From assembly GCF_900608595.1 (NCBI RefSeq), contig NZ_UWYY01000011.1:181319-245318 (forward strand): a stretch of DNA of 64,000 nt. The letters are read 5' to 3'. Shown one piece after another: positions 7,123 through 16,636 of this stretch. Each line of letters begins with the position of its first letter. Within the stretch, counting starts at the first letter, position 1. The notes beneath the pieces were generated by a model. The model was not told where the DNA came from, did no database searches, and was given only the letters and a program-made list of their open reading frames with translations. Source of the DNA: Promicromonospora panici. GTDB lineage: Bacteria > Actinomycetota > Actinomycetes > Actinomycetales > Cellulomonadaceae. The translations under genes were made by a program, and so were the position numbers.

Positions 7123-9365
7123 GCACCGCAACGAGATGGCTGCGGCCCGAGCCCTTCCGCAACCCGTGGCGTGCCGTGGCCGTGGCGCTCCTTCCCCTGA
7201 TGATCCTGGGGCTGCTGATCTCGGCCCTGTGGAACCCGCAGGACCGGCTCGACACCGTCAAGGCGGCGATCGTCAACCTCGACGAGCCCGTCAAGGTCAA
7301 CGGCCAGACGGTGCCGCTGGGGCGCCAGCTCGCCGCGGGCCTGGTGAGCGGCGGCGAGACCGCCGACGCCCCGGTGGGCGAGGCGGCGGCGGTCCCCGCG
7401 TCCGATGCCAGCTACGACTGGGAGATCAGCGACGAGGCGAGTGCGGCCGACGGCCTCGCCGACGGTACGTACGCCGCCGTCGTGACCATCCCGGAGGGCT
7501 TCTCCGCCGCTGCGACGTCGTTCAGCGGTGACGACCCGGCGAAGGCACGCCAGGCGACCATCGACGTCGCGACGCCGGCCAACGGCCGCGTGCTTGACGA
7601 CGCCCTCGCGCAGATCGTGGCACAGACCGCCACCGGCGTGCTCGGCAGCACCCTGACCGAGACCTACGTGGACAACGTCCTCGTCGGCTTCTCCACGCTC
7701 TCCAAGGAGCTGGGCAAGGCCGCCGACGGCGCGGACCAGCTCGCCGACGGCGCGAACGAGGCGGGCAAGGGTGCCAAGGAGCTGGCGAGTGGTGCGCGTC
7801 AGACCTCGGCCGGCGTGGCGGGGGTCGGCGACGCCGTGACCAGCCTGGCCGGGGGAGCCGGAGAGTGGGCGTCGGGCGCGGGTGAGTGGGCTGCGGGCGC
7901 CGACCAGATGGCGGCGGGCGTGGGCCAGCTGGCGGACGGCGCCGGGCAGTCGGCGTCGGGCGCAGCGGACCTGGCAACTGGCGCCGACCAGCTCGCGACG
8001 GGCACCGAGGGCGTTGCGACGGGTGCGAAGAAACTGGCGGGCGGGCTGGCACAGACGTCGGCCAAGCTCGAGGGGACCGGTGGTACTCCAGGTCCTGCGG
8101 AGGCAGCTACAGCGCTCGCGTCGGGTGCGACAGATGTATCGGGCGGAGTAACTCAGCTGGTCGAGGGCATGGAGCAGGCTTGCACCGTACCCTCGCTCGA
8201 TCCTCGGCTCACGGCTTTGTGCGACCAGCTGCCCGATCTCAAGAAGCTTGATGCAGGCGCTAAGCAGGTCGCGGCCGGCGCATCCGGCCTCGCCGGTGCC
8301 CCTGGTGCCAAGCCCACGGGCCTCTACGAACTGACTGCCGGTATCGGCGGTCTCTCCCAGGGCGCGAACCAGCTCGTAGGCGGCGCGGAGCAGGTGTCTG
8401 GCGGCGCGTCGGAGCTCGCCGATGGCGCACACCAGCTATCGGGTGGTCTGACGCAGCTGCAGGCAGGCGCGGACGAGGCGGCCACTGGAGCGTCCGGCCT
8501 GGCCGACGGCGCGCGCGAACTCTCCGGCGGCGCCGGCGGCCTCGCCTCAGGTGCGACGGAGCTCGCCAACGGCGTCGGCGAGTTGGAGACAGGCACCAGC
8601 CAGCTCGCGACCGGCGTCGACGGCCTGGCCGATGGTGTCGGCGAGCTGTCCGGCGGCGCGAAGGACCTGTCCAAGGGTCTGGGGCAGGCCACGGAGGAGA
8701 TCCCCAGCTACACGGAGCAGGAGCGCAAGTCGCTCGCGTCCGTCGTGGCCGACCCGGTCGCCACCGACGGCGAGGTCACCGACCTCGACACCGGCGCGAC
8801 GGGCCCGATGTTCGCGGTCCTGGCGCTCTGGCTCGGCGCGCTCGCGCTGATGATCGTGTTCACGCCGGTGCCGCTGCACGCCCGCGGGTCGACCCGCGGT
8901 GCACTGCGGCTCACGCTCGAGACGTTCGCGATCCCGGCGGTGATCGGCCTGGTCACCGGCCTCGCGACGGGCGCCGTCCTCGCGGGCATCGAGGATCTCG
9001 ACGCCGGGGGGTGGATCGCGACCATGGGCTTCGGCGCGCTGATCTCGGTCGCCTTCGTCGCTGCCAACCAGGCGCTGGCCGCCGCGCTCGGCCATGTGGG
9101 CCGTGGGGTGAGCCTGCTGGTGGCGGTCCTCGTCATCGCGACCGGGGTGGTGTCGACGGTGCCGGCCGTCCTCGAAGGGCTGTCGGCGTTCCTGCCGGTC
9201 GGCCCCGCAACCGTCGGGCTGGGCCGTCTCGTCGAACCGGGCACGGGAAGCGTCGGTCTGGCGATCGCCTCGGTGGTCCTCTGGGGCATCGCCGGGCTCG
9301 CCGTGACGACGATCATGGTGGCGCGCCAGCGCACGGTCAGAATCGGAGACCTCCGCCCGGCCTGA
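7119..9365 (+). CDS. YhgE/Pip family membrane protein
   Basis: A 748-residue protein of the YhgE/Pip (phage-infection-protein-like, ABC-2-type membrane) family. One N-terminal membrane helix (about 20-40) is followed by a long extracytoplasmic region and five to six C-terminal helices (from about 565). The middle (about 195-545) is a repeat array of GA-x-x-L units (for example LADGANEAGKGAKELASGA), expected to form a long helical stalk. It starts within the MMPL stop codon (ATGA). Such proteins often sit beside MMPL or type-VII systems and help export cell-envelope material; here that role is inferred from the operon. Around 8090-8300 codon use drops in third-position GC and two cysteines appear in a non-repeat insert. 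Confidence 0.85.
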   Translation: MSTATRWLRPEPFRNPWRAVAVALLPLMILGLLISALWNPQDRLDTVKAAIVNLDEPVKVNGQTVPLGRQLAAGLVSGGETADAPVGEAAAVPASDASYDWEISDEASAADGLADGTYAAVVTIPEGFSAAATSFSGDDPAKARQATIDVATPANGRVLDDALAQIVAQTATGVLGSTLTETYVDNVLVGFSTLSKELGKAADGADQLADGANEAGKGAKELASGARQTSAGVAGVGDAVTSLAGGAGEWASGAGEWAAGADQMAAGVGQLADGAGQSASGAADLATGADQLATGTEGVATGAKKLAGGLAQTSAKLEGTGGTPGPAEAATALASGATDVSGGVTQLVEGMEQACTVPSLDPRLTALCDQLPDLKKLDAGAKQVAAGASGLAGAPGAKPTGLYELTAGIGGLSQGANQLVGGAEQVSGGASELADGAHQLSGGLTQLQAGADEAATGASGLADGARELSGGAGGLASGATELANGVGELETGTSQLATGVDGLADGVGELSGGAKDLSKGLGQATEEIPSYTEQERKSLASVVADPVATDGEVTDLDTGATGPMFAVLALWLGALALMIVFTPVPLHARGSTRGALRLTLETFAIPAVIGLVTGLATGAVLAGIEDLDAGGWIATMGFGALISVAFVAANQALAAALGHVGRGVSLLVAVLVIATGVVSTVPAVLEGLSAFLPVGPATVGLGRLVEPGTGSVGLAIASVVLWGIAGLAVTTIMVARQRTVRIGDLRPA

Positions 9366-9376
9366 CCAGCGCGCTC

Positions 9377-9440
9377 CGTTGAGTGCGGGATGTTCGCCCT
9401 GTCGGGCGGTCCGCAAAGGGCGAATATCCCGCACTCAACG
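9377..9440. repeat. Long inverted repeat (family E), bidirectional terminator
   Basis: 24-bp arms (9377-9400 and 9417-9440) pair fully except for one G-U wobble, around a 16-nt loop. It lies between the convergent yhgE and the 124-residue hypothetical gene, whose stop codon (9435-9437) is inside the right arm. It has no second copy in the window. Confidence 0.85.
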
Positions 9441-9809
9441 ACGGGGTGCGCGGCGGAGGCGGGCCGCCGTGTCCGGCCAGGCGACGTGTACTCGCTTCGT
9501 GGGGGCCAGCGCCTTGGCCAGGAACGCGTCGCGCAGCACGATCCCCTCGGGAGAGAGCTCGATGACCGTGAGCTCCGGGCCCTCGCCGTCGAGCAGCCAG
9601 TACTCCGCGAGCTCGCGCAAGCCGCGATCGAGCACCAGTTCCTCGGCCACGTGGTAGTCACACACCTCGCCGACGGCGTGTCCCAGCCGGTTGCGGGGGA
9701 TCACGTCGGCGTAGTCGTCGGTCACGGGCTCGAGGTAGCCAACGGTCTCACCGTCCTCTCGCGTGACGGCGAGCCAGGTGTCCACAGGGGCGATCTCCGG
9801 CATGGTCAT
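9435..9809 (-). CDS. Hypothetical protein, 124 residues
   Basis: I do not recognise this family. It is an acidic, soluble protein with no signal peptide or membrane helix. It starts MTMPEIAPVDTWLAVTREDG and has a basic tail (RLRRAPRR). The composition and periodicity suggest a compact alpha/beta fold. The ATG at 9809 has TAGGGT six bases upstream, supporting a leaderless start; ATG 9803 is the alternative. Codon usage is like that of its neighbours, so it looks like a real gene. Its stop codon lies inside palindrome E, which separates it from yhgE. Confidence 0.7.
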   Translation of the reverse strand: MTMPEIAPVDTWLAVTREDGETVGYLEPVTDDYADVIPRNRLGHAVGEVCDYHVAEELVLDRGLRELAEYWLLDGEGPELTVIELSPEGIVLRDAFLAKALAPTKRVHVAWPDTAARLRRAPRR

Positions 9810-9815
9810 GGCCCG

Positions 9816-9821
9816 ACCCTA
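9816..9821 (-). promoter_or_regulatory. -10 hexamer of leaderless hypothetical gene
   Basis: TAGGGT on the minus strand, six bases before the ATG at 9809; no Shine-Dalgarno lies between. Confidence 0.5.
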
Positions 9822-9886
9822 CGGTCGGCCGTCGCCCTGGAGCGCGCTGTTTTCCTCCGGGAGCCTCAGCCCTCAGAAGACCGGCG

Positions 9887-11257
9887 TCAGCCCAGGTCCG
9901 ATTTCCGGATCAGACCGTGCACGCCCACCGTCCGGTCGACGACCTGCGAGATCGCGAAGTCGGCCGCGGCCGACAGGTAGGCGTAGGCGACCGCCCGGTC
10001 CAGGCCGTGGTCGTGCTCCAGGAAGTCGAGAGCGTTGACGACCGCCCGGCGCATGGCGACATCCAGGTCGTTGAGCTGCCCGCCCACCGAGCCGTCCGGG
10101 TCGGACAGCCCGATGGGGATCCACGCGTCCGCAGTCTCCGCGAACGGGTACGAGTACGCGACCGACGGCGCATCGCCTGAGCCCGGCTTGCAGACGGTGA
10201 GCCGGAACGTTCCGCGCAGTGATCCCTCCATCGCGGTGAGCGCCACCTCCCCGTCGCCCATCGCCATGTGCGGGTCCCCGACATAAAAGAGCGCGCCCTC
10301 GGCGCTGACCGGCAGGTAGAAGGCGGAGCCGGCACCCAGGTGGCTGATGTCTATGTTGCCGCCGCCGAGCGTGGGCGGGATCGAGTTGGCCTCGGGGGCG
10401 GTGAGGTTCGTCGTCTCGGCGAACGCGACGCCCATCATCCCGAAGAACGACCGCAGCGGGAACCGGACGCGGCCCGAGCCGGAGCCCATCACGGCGTGGC
10501 CGCCCCGCACGCTCGCGAATACCGACACGTTGCCGTACTCGGTGGGAATGCCGGACTCCCGGCCGTCGGAACCGACCGGCGGCATCACCTCGTCGAGCGT
10601 GATCCCGGCGGGCGCACCGGTGGTGGTCGCCGCCAGAGCGCCCTTGCCGTGCCGGGACGAGACCAACCCGTACGGAACGCGCGGCGTGGCCGCCAGGGTC
10701 TCGATCTTGAGGACGTCGCCAGGTTGGGCGCCCTCCACGAACACAGGCCCGGTCACGACGTGCGGCCCGTCGACGTCGAAGTCTCGCGGAGTGCGGGAGT
10801 ATCCGGCGGCGATCGCGACGGCGTCGTCGAGCACCTCGCGCCGTCGGACGCCGTGCTGCGCGAAGTACGCGACGGGGTCGCGGCCCTGGTCCTCGAGGAT
10901 GCCCTCGTGGGAGACGGAGTCGATGGTGACCGTCTGGCCGGAGCGCACCCGCGCCACGGCGTCGGCGTGCACGGACGGAACGTAGCCCCAGAGGACTTCG
11001 TCGGCCTCCGAGCCCAGGTAGACGTCGCCCGGGATATGGCCGCGGCCCGGCTGCAGGACGCCGGAGAACCTCCCTGAGCTGAGCGCGGCCCCCGCGCCTC
11101 GGTTCGTGGCCGACGCCGCAGCCGGGACCGCCGAGCCGGCCGCCAGCGCCGACCCCGCGCCCATCCCGAGCGCCGCCTGCAGGAACCGCCGTCGGCCCAG
11201 TGCGGAGACCAGAGTCTCTGCCGCGGCACGTCCGGATTGGTGTCGGGGAAGGATCAC
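9887..11257 (-). CDS. Tat-exported acetamidase/formamidase family protein
   Basis: A 456-residue member of the FmdA/AmdA family, hydrolysing short amides to acid and ammonia. Residues about 22-50 (GRRRFLQAALGMGAGSALAA...) are a twin-arginine signal peptide, so the enzyme is probably exported folded, which is unusual since many family members are cytoplasmic. Family landmarks include GDVLKIETLAATPRVPYG and FYVGDPHMAMGDGEVALTAM (about 320-339), with acidic and histidine residues expected to bind metal. GTG 11257 has AAGGAG nine bases upstream. It is monocistronic, separated from the M20 gene by palindrome C1. The true substrate is not certain. Confidence 0.88.
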   Translation of the reverse strand: MILPRHQSGRAAAETLVSALGRRRFLQAALGMGAGSALAAGSAVPAAASATNRGAGAALSSGRFSGVLQPGRGHIPGDVYLGSEADEVLWGYVPSVHADAVARVRSGQTVTIDSVSHEGILEDQGRDPVAYFAQHGVRRREVLDDAVAIAAGYSRTPRDFDVDGPHVVTGPVFVEGAQPGDVLKIETLAATPRVPYGLVSSRHGKGALAATTTGAPAGITLDEVMPPVGSDGRESGIPTEYGNVSVFASVRGGHAVMGSGSGRVRFPLRSFFGMMGVAFAETTNLTAPEANSIPPTLGGGNIDISHLGAGSAFYLPVSAEGALFYVGDPHMAMGDGEVALTAMEGSLRGTFRLTVCKPGSGDAPSVAYSYPFAETADAWIPIGLSDPDGSVGGQLNDLDVAMRRAVVNALDFLEHDHGLDRAVAYAYLSAAADFAISQVVDRTVGVHGLIRKSDLG

Positions 11258-11380
11258 GGCTCCACGCTCCTTAGATATGGCGCGGCCGGGCGCCGCACGG
11301 TCTCGACGGTAGGAACCGGAGATTTCCCCCGTGTGTGCTCGCCGTTACGGCAACCGGACCAGTCACTCTGTGCCGTGCGC

Positions 11381-11490
11381 CGAGGTAGAACTCTGGCGAG
11401 GTAGAAGTGCAGCGAGGTAGAACCGCAGCGCACCAAGGTGCGCTGCGGTTCTACCTCGCCAGAGTTCTACCTCGCCAGAGTTCTACCTCG
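11381..11490. repeat. Palindromic intergenic element, family C copy 1
   Basis: 54-nt arms (11381-11434 and 11437-11490) around a 2-nt centre. Each arm is three 16-nt units beginning cgaggtagaa; the arms differ only in the spacer of the middle unit. The inner 23 bp on each side are perfect. It lies downstream of the minus-strand M20 gene and before the acetamidase gene. Confidence 0.9.
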
Positions 11491-11511
11491 CGCTGGTTCT
11501 CGGCGAGCGGG

Positions 11512-12918
11512 TCAGTCGAAGTACGTCTCGACGTCGACCGGGCCGCCCTCCTCGGCGAACTCGTCGTGGACGGCGGCCCGCAGCCCGGCGTCGTACAGGT
11601 AGTCCAGGGCCGTCGATGCGAGCCCGGCCGTGCTGTCGACGGCGGCCGACACCGCCGCCGGGGTCGCCGCCGCAGCGGCGAACTCGGCGGTGTGCAGCGC
11701 GACGTCCGGGTCGGAGACCTGCACGAGCGGGTGGATGCCCGGGATCCGGAACGAGAAGTTGCCGAAGTCGGTGGACGCCGCGAGCGTCTCCGACAGCACG
11801 CCCGCCGGTAACGGGTCACGCCCACGACGACGCTGAGCGGAGACCCAGCGGTCGGTGAGCGCCCGGTTGGTGCGCACCGGCAGGCTCGGATGGGCGCCGT
11901 CGTCCCAGGTGATCTCGACGTCAGTACCCGTCATGCGGGCCGCGCCGTGGGCGATGTCGTCGAGGCGGTGCGAGAGGTCGCGCAGCGTGTCCGCGTACTT
12001 GGACCGCGCGTACAGGTGCACGACCGCCCGCTCGGTGATGATGCTCGGCCGCGTGCCGCCCTCCGCGATCGTCGCGTGCACGCGGTCTACCGGCGGCATC
12101 TGCTGCCGCAGCAGGCCGATGGCCTGGTACGCGAGGCTGGCGGCGTCCAGCGCGTTGCGGCCCATGTACGGCTGGGCGGACGCGTGCGCCGGGCGCCCCG
12201 TGAACGTCCAGGTCAGCAGACGGCGGCCGAGCCAGACCTGGTCGGCGACGTCGAGCCCGTACGGGTGCACCATGATCGCGGCGTCGATGCCCTCGAGCGC
12301 CCCGTTCCGGGCCAGCACCTCCTTGCCGGTGTGCCCCTCCTCTGCGGGCGTACCGAGCAGGACCACCCGTCCCGCCGGGGCGTCGGCCGAGGTCATGACG
12401 TCGTGCAGGGCGAGGAAGGCGCCGACGCCGGACGCCGCGATGACGTTGTGGCCGCAGGCGTGGCCGATGCCGGGCAGCGCGTCGTACTCCGCGCAGATCG
12501 CGATGGTGGGCCCCGCGGCATCGCCGACCTCGGCCCGGAACGCCGTCGGCACCCCGTGGGCACCGAGCTGGGCCTCGACGCCGTGCCGCGCCAGCACCTC
12601 GACCAGCGTCGCCGCGCTGCGGTGCTCCTCGAAGGCCGTCTCCGGGTCCTCGTGCAGGCGCCGGACGATCTCCGCCAGCTCCGGCTCGAGTTCCTCGGCC
12701 GCGTGCTCGACCGCGGAGACCTGGGCGGCCGGCGCACCGCCGTCGGGCAGACCTGCACCAGCTTGCCCGACGGCGCCGGGGCCGCCCACGGCGAACGCGC
12801 CGGACGAGCTGGACGCACCGGACCCGGCCGACGCGCCGGTCAGAGCCTCCCGCCGCCCGGCGGTCTCGGCGACCAGATGGTCGAGATAGGCGGTGCTGGG
12901 CGGGATGGCGCGGTTCAT
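11512..12918 (-). CDS. M20 family amidohydrolase (p-aminobenzoyl-glutamate hydrolase-like)
   Basis: A roughly 468-residue cytoplasmic metallopeptidase of the M20D/AbgB-like group, cleaving amide bonds in small conjugates. Metal and catalytic motifs are visible: GIGHACGHNVIAASG and the general-base region GTPAEEGHTGKE, followed by the dimerisation-domain segment RPAHASAQPYMGRNALDA. A Ser/Gly/Ala-rich low-complexity insert sits near residues 28-70, before the folded part. ATG 12918 is preferred because TACGAT precedes it by 7 nt; ATG 12927 is nearly as good. Divergence from an AbgT transporter suggests the pair imports and hydrolyses p-aminobenzoyl-glutamate, a folate breakdown product. This role is inferred from context. 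Confidence 0.87.
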   Translation of the reverse strand: MNRAIPPSTAYLDHLVAETAGRREALTGASAGSGASSSSGAFAVGGPGAVGQAGAGLPDGGAPAAQVSAVEHAAEELEPELAEIVRRLHEDPETAFEEHRSAATLVEVLARHGVEAQLGAHGVPTAFRAEVGDAAGPTIAICAEYDALPGIGHACGHNVIAASGVGAFLALHDVMTSADAPAGRVVLLGTPAEEGHTGKEVLARNGALEGIDAAIMVHPYGLDVADQVWLGRRLLTWTFTGRPAHASAQPYMGRNALDAASLAYQAIGLLRQQMPPVDRVHATIAEGGTRPSIITERAVVHLYARSKYADTLRDLSHRLDDIAHGAARMTGTDVEITWDDGAHPSLPVRTNRALTDRWVSAQRRRGRDPLPAGVLSETLAASTDFGNFSFRIPGIHPLVQVSDPDVALHTAEFAAAAATPAAVSAAVDSTAGLASTALDYLYDAGLRAAVHDEFAEEGGPVDVETYFD

Positions 12919-13014
12919 GCGGTCCATCGTATGGAAGTCGTTACCCGGCCGAAAAATCACCCTTTACATTACGGACCTACGCTGCCTGACCAACGGAGAA
13001 CCAAGGGAGACCGT

Positions 13015-14631
13015 ATGAGCACCGCAGCACCGCCTGTCCGCCCGTCCCGCGCCGACCGGTTCCTGGGCGCCGTCGAACGGGTGGGCAACCGGCTGCCCGA
13101 GCCGTTCACGCTCTTCCTGATCCTGTTCCTGGTCATCGCCCTCGTCTCGACATTCATGGCGCTCGCGGACGTGACCGTGCAGGTCCCGGGCGCCGAGGAG
13201 GTCACGGAGATCCAAGGGCTGTTCACGCCCGAGGGAATGACGTGGTTCACGGAGAACATCGGCGCGAACTACATCGGCTTCCCGCCTTTGATGACGGTCC
13301 TGACGATCTGGCTCGCCGTCGGCGTCGCCGAGAAGACCGGTCTGCTCGCTGCGGGAGTACGTGCGGTGTTCGGTTCGGCGCCCCGCTGGGCGCTGCCGTA
13401 CGCCGTCGGCTTCGTGGGCGTCGCCGGCAGCGTCATGTCCGACAGCAGCTTCATCGTCATCCCGCCGCTCGCGGCGATGGTGTTCAAGGCCGCCGGCCGG
13501 CACCCGGTCGCGGGCCTGCTCGGCGGCTTCGCCGCGACGGGCGCCGGGTACTCGACGAACTTCGCCGTGACCAGCCTGGACGCGCTGTTCTCCGGCATCA
13601 CGGTCTCGGTGACGCAGATCCTGCCGAACCCGGGTGACCCCGTGAACCCGGTGTCGAACTGGTACTTCAACGTCGTCTCGGCGCTTCTGCTGTCCGTGGT
13701 CGCGGGCTTCCTGATCGACAAGGTGCTGGAGCCCCGGCTCGTCCGGCAGTCGGTCCCGGTCGACGAGGCGCGGTTCGCCGGCACGGTGGTGCCCGGCGCC
13801 GCCAGGACGGTTCCCGGAGCGAGCGCATCCACCGAGCCGGAGGGCACCGAGGAGTCCGCCGACCTGTCGCCGACCGAGCGGCGCGGCCTGGGCTTCGCCG
13901 TCGCGGCGCTGCTGCTGGTGGCCGCGGTCATGGTGGTCGCTTTCGTGGTGCCCGGCTCGCCCTGGCGCAACGAGGACGGCGGGTTCCTGCCGGAGTCGCC
14001 GCTGCTCAGCTCGATCACCTTCGTGATCTTCGTGCTGTTCCTCGTGCCCGGCGTCGTCTACGGCGTGGTGACCAGGTCCGTCACGTCGATGAAGGACATC
14101 CCGCGACTCCTGGAGCAGTCCATCAAGGACATGGCGGGGTTCCTCGTGCTGGCGTTCGTGCTGGGCCAGTTCATCGCGCTGTTCAACTGGTCAGGGGTGG
14201 GCCAGTGGATCGCCGTGGCGGGCGCGGAGGGGCTCCAGTCGGCCGGCCTGACCGGTTACGGGGCGATCATCGGCTTCCTGGTGCTCGCGTCCTTGCTGAA
14301 CCTGTTCATCATCTCGGGCTCGTCGCTGTGGACGATCATGGCCGCGGTGTTCGTGCCGATGTTCGCACTCATCGGGTACGAGCCCGGGTTCGTGCAGGCG
14401 GCGTTCCGCGTCGGCGACTCCGCGACGCAGATCATCACGCCGCTCAACCCCTACATGATCGTGCTGCTCACGTTCCTGCGGCGCTGGGAGCCGGGCGCCG
14501 GCCTCGGCACGGTGATGGCGCGGCTGCTGCCGTTCACCGTGGCGTTCTGGCTGGTGTGGGCGGCGATCCTGTCGGTGTTCTTCTTCTTCGACCTGCCGGT
14601 CGGGCCAGGAAACGGGATCTTCCTGGAGTGA
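13015..14631 (+). CDS. abgT: AbgT family transporter
   Basis: A 538-residue inner-membrane transporter with about 11-13 hydrophobic segments, of the AbgT family (p-aminobenzoyl-glutamate uptake; some members export sulfonamides). Recognisable segments include RLPEPFTLFLILFLVIALVS near 23, GVAGSVMSDSSFIVIPPLAA and GAGYSTNFAVTSLDALFSGI, the conserved substrate-site helices. Cytoplasmic linkers near 245-290 are Glu/Ala rich. AGGGAGA is four bases before ATG 13015. It is divergent from the M20 hydrolase, and together they look like a folate-catabolite salvage unit. It converges on purB with only nine bases between the stops and no visible terminator. Confidence 0.93.
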   Translation: MSTAAPPVRPSRADRFLGAVERVGNRLPEPFTLFLILFLVIALVSTFMALADVTVQVPGAEEVTEIQGLFTPEGMTWFTENIGANYIGFPPLMTVLTIWLAVGVAEKTGLLAAGVRAVFGSAPRWALPYAVGFVGVAGSVMSDSSFIVIPPLAAMVFKAAGRHPVAGLLGGFAATGAGYSTNFAVTSLDALFSGITVSVTQILPNPGDPVNPVSNWYFNVVSALLLSVVAGFLIDKVLEPRLVRQSVPVDEARFAGTVVPGAARTVPGASASTEPEGTEESADLSPTERRGLGFAVAALLLVAAVMVVAFVVPGSPWRNEDGGFLPESPLLSSITFVIFVLFLVPGVVYGVVTRSVTSMKDIPRLLEQSIKDMAGFLVLAFVLGQFIALFNWSGVGQWIAVAGAEGLQSAGLTGYGAIIGFLVLASLLNLFIISGSSLWTIMAAVFVPMFALIGYEPGFVQAAFRVGDSATQIITPLNPYMIVLLTFLRRWEPGAGLGTVMARLLPFTVAFWLVWAAILSVFFFFDLPVGPGNGIFLE

Positions 14632-14640
14632 CCGGGTCGG

Positions 14641-16128
14641 TCAGTCCAGGTAGTCCTTCACCAGCTGCTCGGCCAGTCCCGTGTACGTGTCGGGGGTGAG
14701 CGCGGCGAGGCGGGCGGCGACGTCGTCGGGCAGGCCGAGGCCGGCCACGAACTCGCGCATGCGCGCGCCGTCCACCCGCTGGCCGCGGGTCAGGTCCTTG
14801 AGGCGCTCGTACGGGTTCTCCATGCCAGCCACGCCGGCGACGGACGCCGCGCGCATCGCGGACTGGACGGGCTCGCCCAGCACCTCCCAGTTGGCGTCGA
14901 GGTCCTCGCGCAGCAGCGTCTCGTTGACGGCGAGCCGGTCCAGGCCGCGCGCCACGTTGTCGATCGCGAGCAGGCTGTGCCCGAACGCGGGACCGATGTT
15001 CCGCTGCGTCGTCGAGTCGGTGAGGTCACGCTGCAGGCGGCTGGTCACGAGCGTCGCCGAGAGCGTGTCCAGGAGCGAGCACGAGATCTCGAGGTTGGCC
15101 TCGGCGTTCTCGAACCGGATCGGGTTCACCTTGTGCGGCATCGTGGACGAGCCAGTGGCGCCCTCCACCGGGATCTGCGTGAAGAACCCGAGCGAGATGT
15201 ACGTCCACACGTCCGTCGCGAGGTTGTGCAGGATCCGGTTGAAGCGCGCGACGTCCGCGTAGACCTCGGCCTGCCAGTCGTGCGACTCGATCTGCGTGGT
15301 CAGCGGGTTCCAGTCCAGGCCGAGGCCCTCGACGAACGCCTTGGACACCGCGGGCCAGTCGGCCGTCGGGACGGCGACCGTGTGCGCGCCGTACGTGCCG
15401 GTGGCGCCGTTGAGCTTGCCCAGGAACTCGGCGCCGTCGACGCGGCGCAGCTGACGGCGCAGGCGGTGCGCCAGGACGGCAAGCTCCTTGCCCAGGGTGG
15501 ACGGCGTGGCCGGCTGCCCGTGCGTGCGGCTGAGCAGGGGCGCCGCAGCATGCTCGCGCGCCATGCCCGCGAGCTGGTCGACGACGGCGGTCGCGGCCGG
15601 GAGCCACACGTCGCGGACCGCGCCCCGCACCATCAGGGCGTACGACAGGTTGTTGATGTCCTCGCTGGTGCAGGCGAAGTGCACGAGCTCGCTCGTTGCG
15701 GGCAGGCCCGTCGTGCCCAGGGCCTCCGGAGCCGCGGCGATGCGACGCTTGATGAAGTACTCGACGGCCTTCACGTCGTGCACCGTCTCGCGCTCGATCT
15801 CGGCCAGCTCGGCGATCTCGTCCGCGCCGAACGTAGCGGGGATCGCACGCAGGTAGTCGATCTCCTGCGGCGACAGCGTGGGTGCCCCGGGGACCACCGG
15901 CGCACTGACGCCGGACGCGCCGTTGCACAGGGTGATGAGCCACTCCACCTCGACGTGGATGCGCTCGCGGTTCAGCGCCGCCTCGCTCAGGTGGTCCACG
16001 AGCGGCGCGACGGCCTTGCGGTACCGGCCGTCCAGGGGGCCGAGCGCGATGGCCGGGCTCACGTCCGCGAGAGTGACGCGGGTGGCGGGGCCGGCGGTTG
16101 TGGTGGTGGTCTCAGGCACGTGCCCCAT
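14641..16128 (-). CDS. purB: Adenylosuccinate lyase
   Basis: A roughly 495-residue lyase of the fumarase/aspartase superfamily, catalysing two steps of purine synthesis: SAICAR to AICAR and adenylosuccinate to AMP. The superfamily signature GSSTMPHKVNPIRFE is intact, as are LGPLDGRYRKAV at the N-terminus and the THGQPATPSTLGKE catalytic histidine segment. Length and order match the E. coli-type PurB. ATG 16128 has GGGAG only one base away; GTG 16119, nine bases inward, has GAGAAT 7 nt upstream and fits the leaderless pattern, so it is a real alternative. Cytoplasmic housekeeping enzyme, not linked to other purine genes here. Confidence 0.93.
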   Translation of the reverse strand: MGHVPETTTTTAGPATRVTLADVSPAIALGPLDGRYRKAVAPLVDHLSEAALNRERIHVEVEWLITLCNGASGVSAPVVPGAPTLSPQEIDYLRAIPATFGADEIAELAEIERETVHDVKAVEYFIKRRIAAAPEALGTTGLPATSELVHFACTSEDINNLSYALMVRGAVRDVWLPAATAVVDQLAGMAREHAAAPLLSRTHGQPATPSTLGKELAVLAHRLRRQLRRVDGAEFLGKLNGATGTYGAHTVAVPTADWPAVSKAFVEGLGLDWNPLTTQIESHDWQAEVYADVARFNRILHNLATDVWTYISLGFFTQIPVEGATGSSTMPHKVNPIRFENAEANLEISCSLLDTLSATLVTSRLQRDLTDSTTQRNIGPAFGHSLLAIDNVARGLDRLAVNETLLREDLDANWEVLGEPVQSAMRAASVAGVAGMENPYERLKDLTRGQRVDGARMREFVAGLGLPDDVAARLAALTPDTYTGLAEQLVKDYLD

Positions 16129-16381
16129 TCTCCCACGGGAGATCCGCAGGGAGCCCGCACAGACCCGCCCCACGCCGTTCCGCGGCTGCGAGCCTGACCA
16201 CAACCGGCCTTCCCGATGACTCGTGCACAGGTGGGCGTTCGTGCCCGACGGCGGTGCCCCCTCCGCGCCTAGCGTCGTGGGAGGTCGTTCCAGGCCGGCC
16301 GGACGAGGACCGCGCCGGACGAACGGCGCCGGGTGAACGGCGCCGTGTGAACAGTGTCGGACGAACAGCGAAGGAGGCCTG

Positions 16382-16636
16382 ATGAACGGTGCGTGCCTGC
16401 CGCCCGCGCCCAGCGGGGGCGACCCGAGGGCGGCGCTCGCGACCGCGCTGGAGCTGGTGGCCCGGGGGACCGACCAGCTCCGGGCGGCGATGGAGGTGGA
16501 GTGGGAGGCGCCGGCCGCGCGGCTGTACCGGGCGGAAGTGGGCGAGGCAGTGAGCGCCGTGGCGCGCGAGCTGGGTCTGCTGGAGGAGGCGATGCGCCGC
16601 GCCGCCGAGTACCTCGCCGCGGGTGGGCCGGGATGA
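16382..16636 (+). CDS. Small WXG100-like helical protein
   Basis: An 84-residue, almost entirely helical protein. EWEAPAARLYRAEVGEAV in the middle resembles the WXG turn of ESAT-6/WXG100 proteins, with WEA instead of W-x-G, followed by a second amphipathic helix. The length (about 85-100 is usual) also fits. AAGGAGG is well placed before the ATG. Its stop overlaps the start of the lipase-like gene (ATGA), so the two are co-translated and may form a pair, as WXG100 proteins do with type VII substrates. No T7SS core gene is in this window, so secretion is inference. Confidence 0.65.
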   Translation: MNGACLPPAPSGGDPRAALATALELVARGTDQLRAAMEVEWEAPAARLYRAEVGEAVSAVARELGLLEEAMRRAAEYLAAGGPG

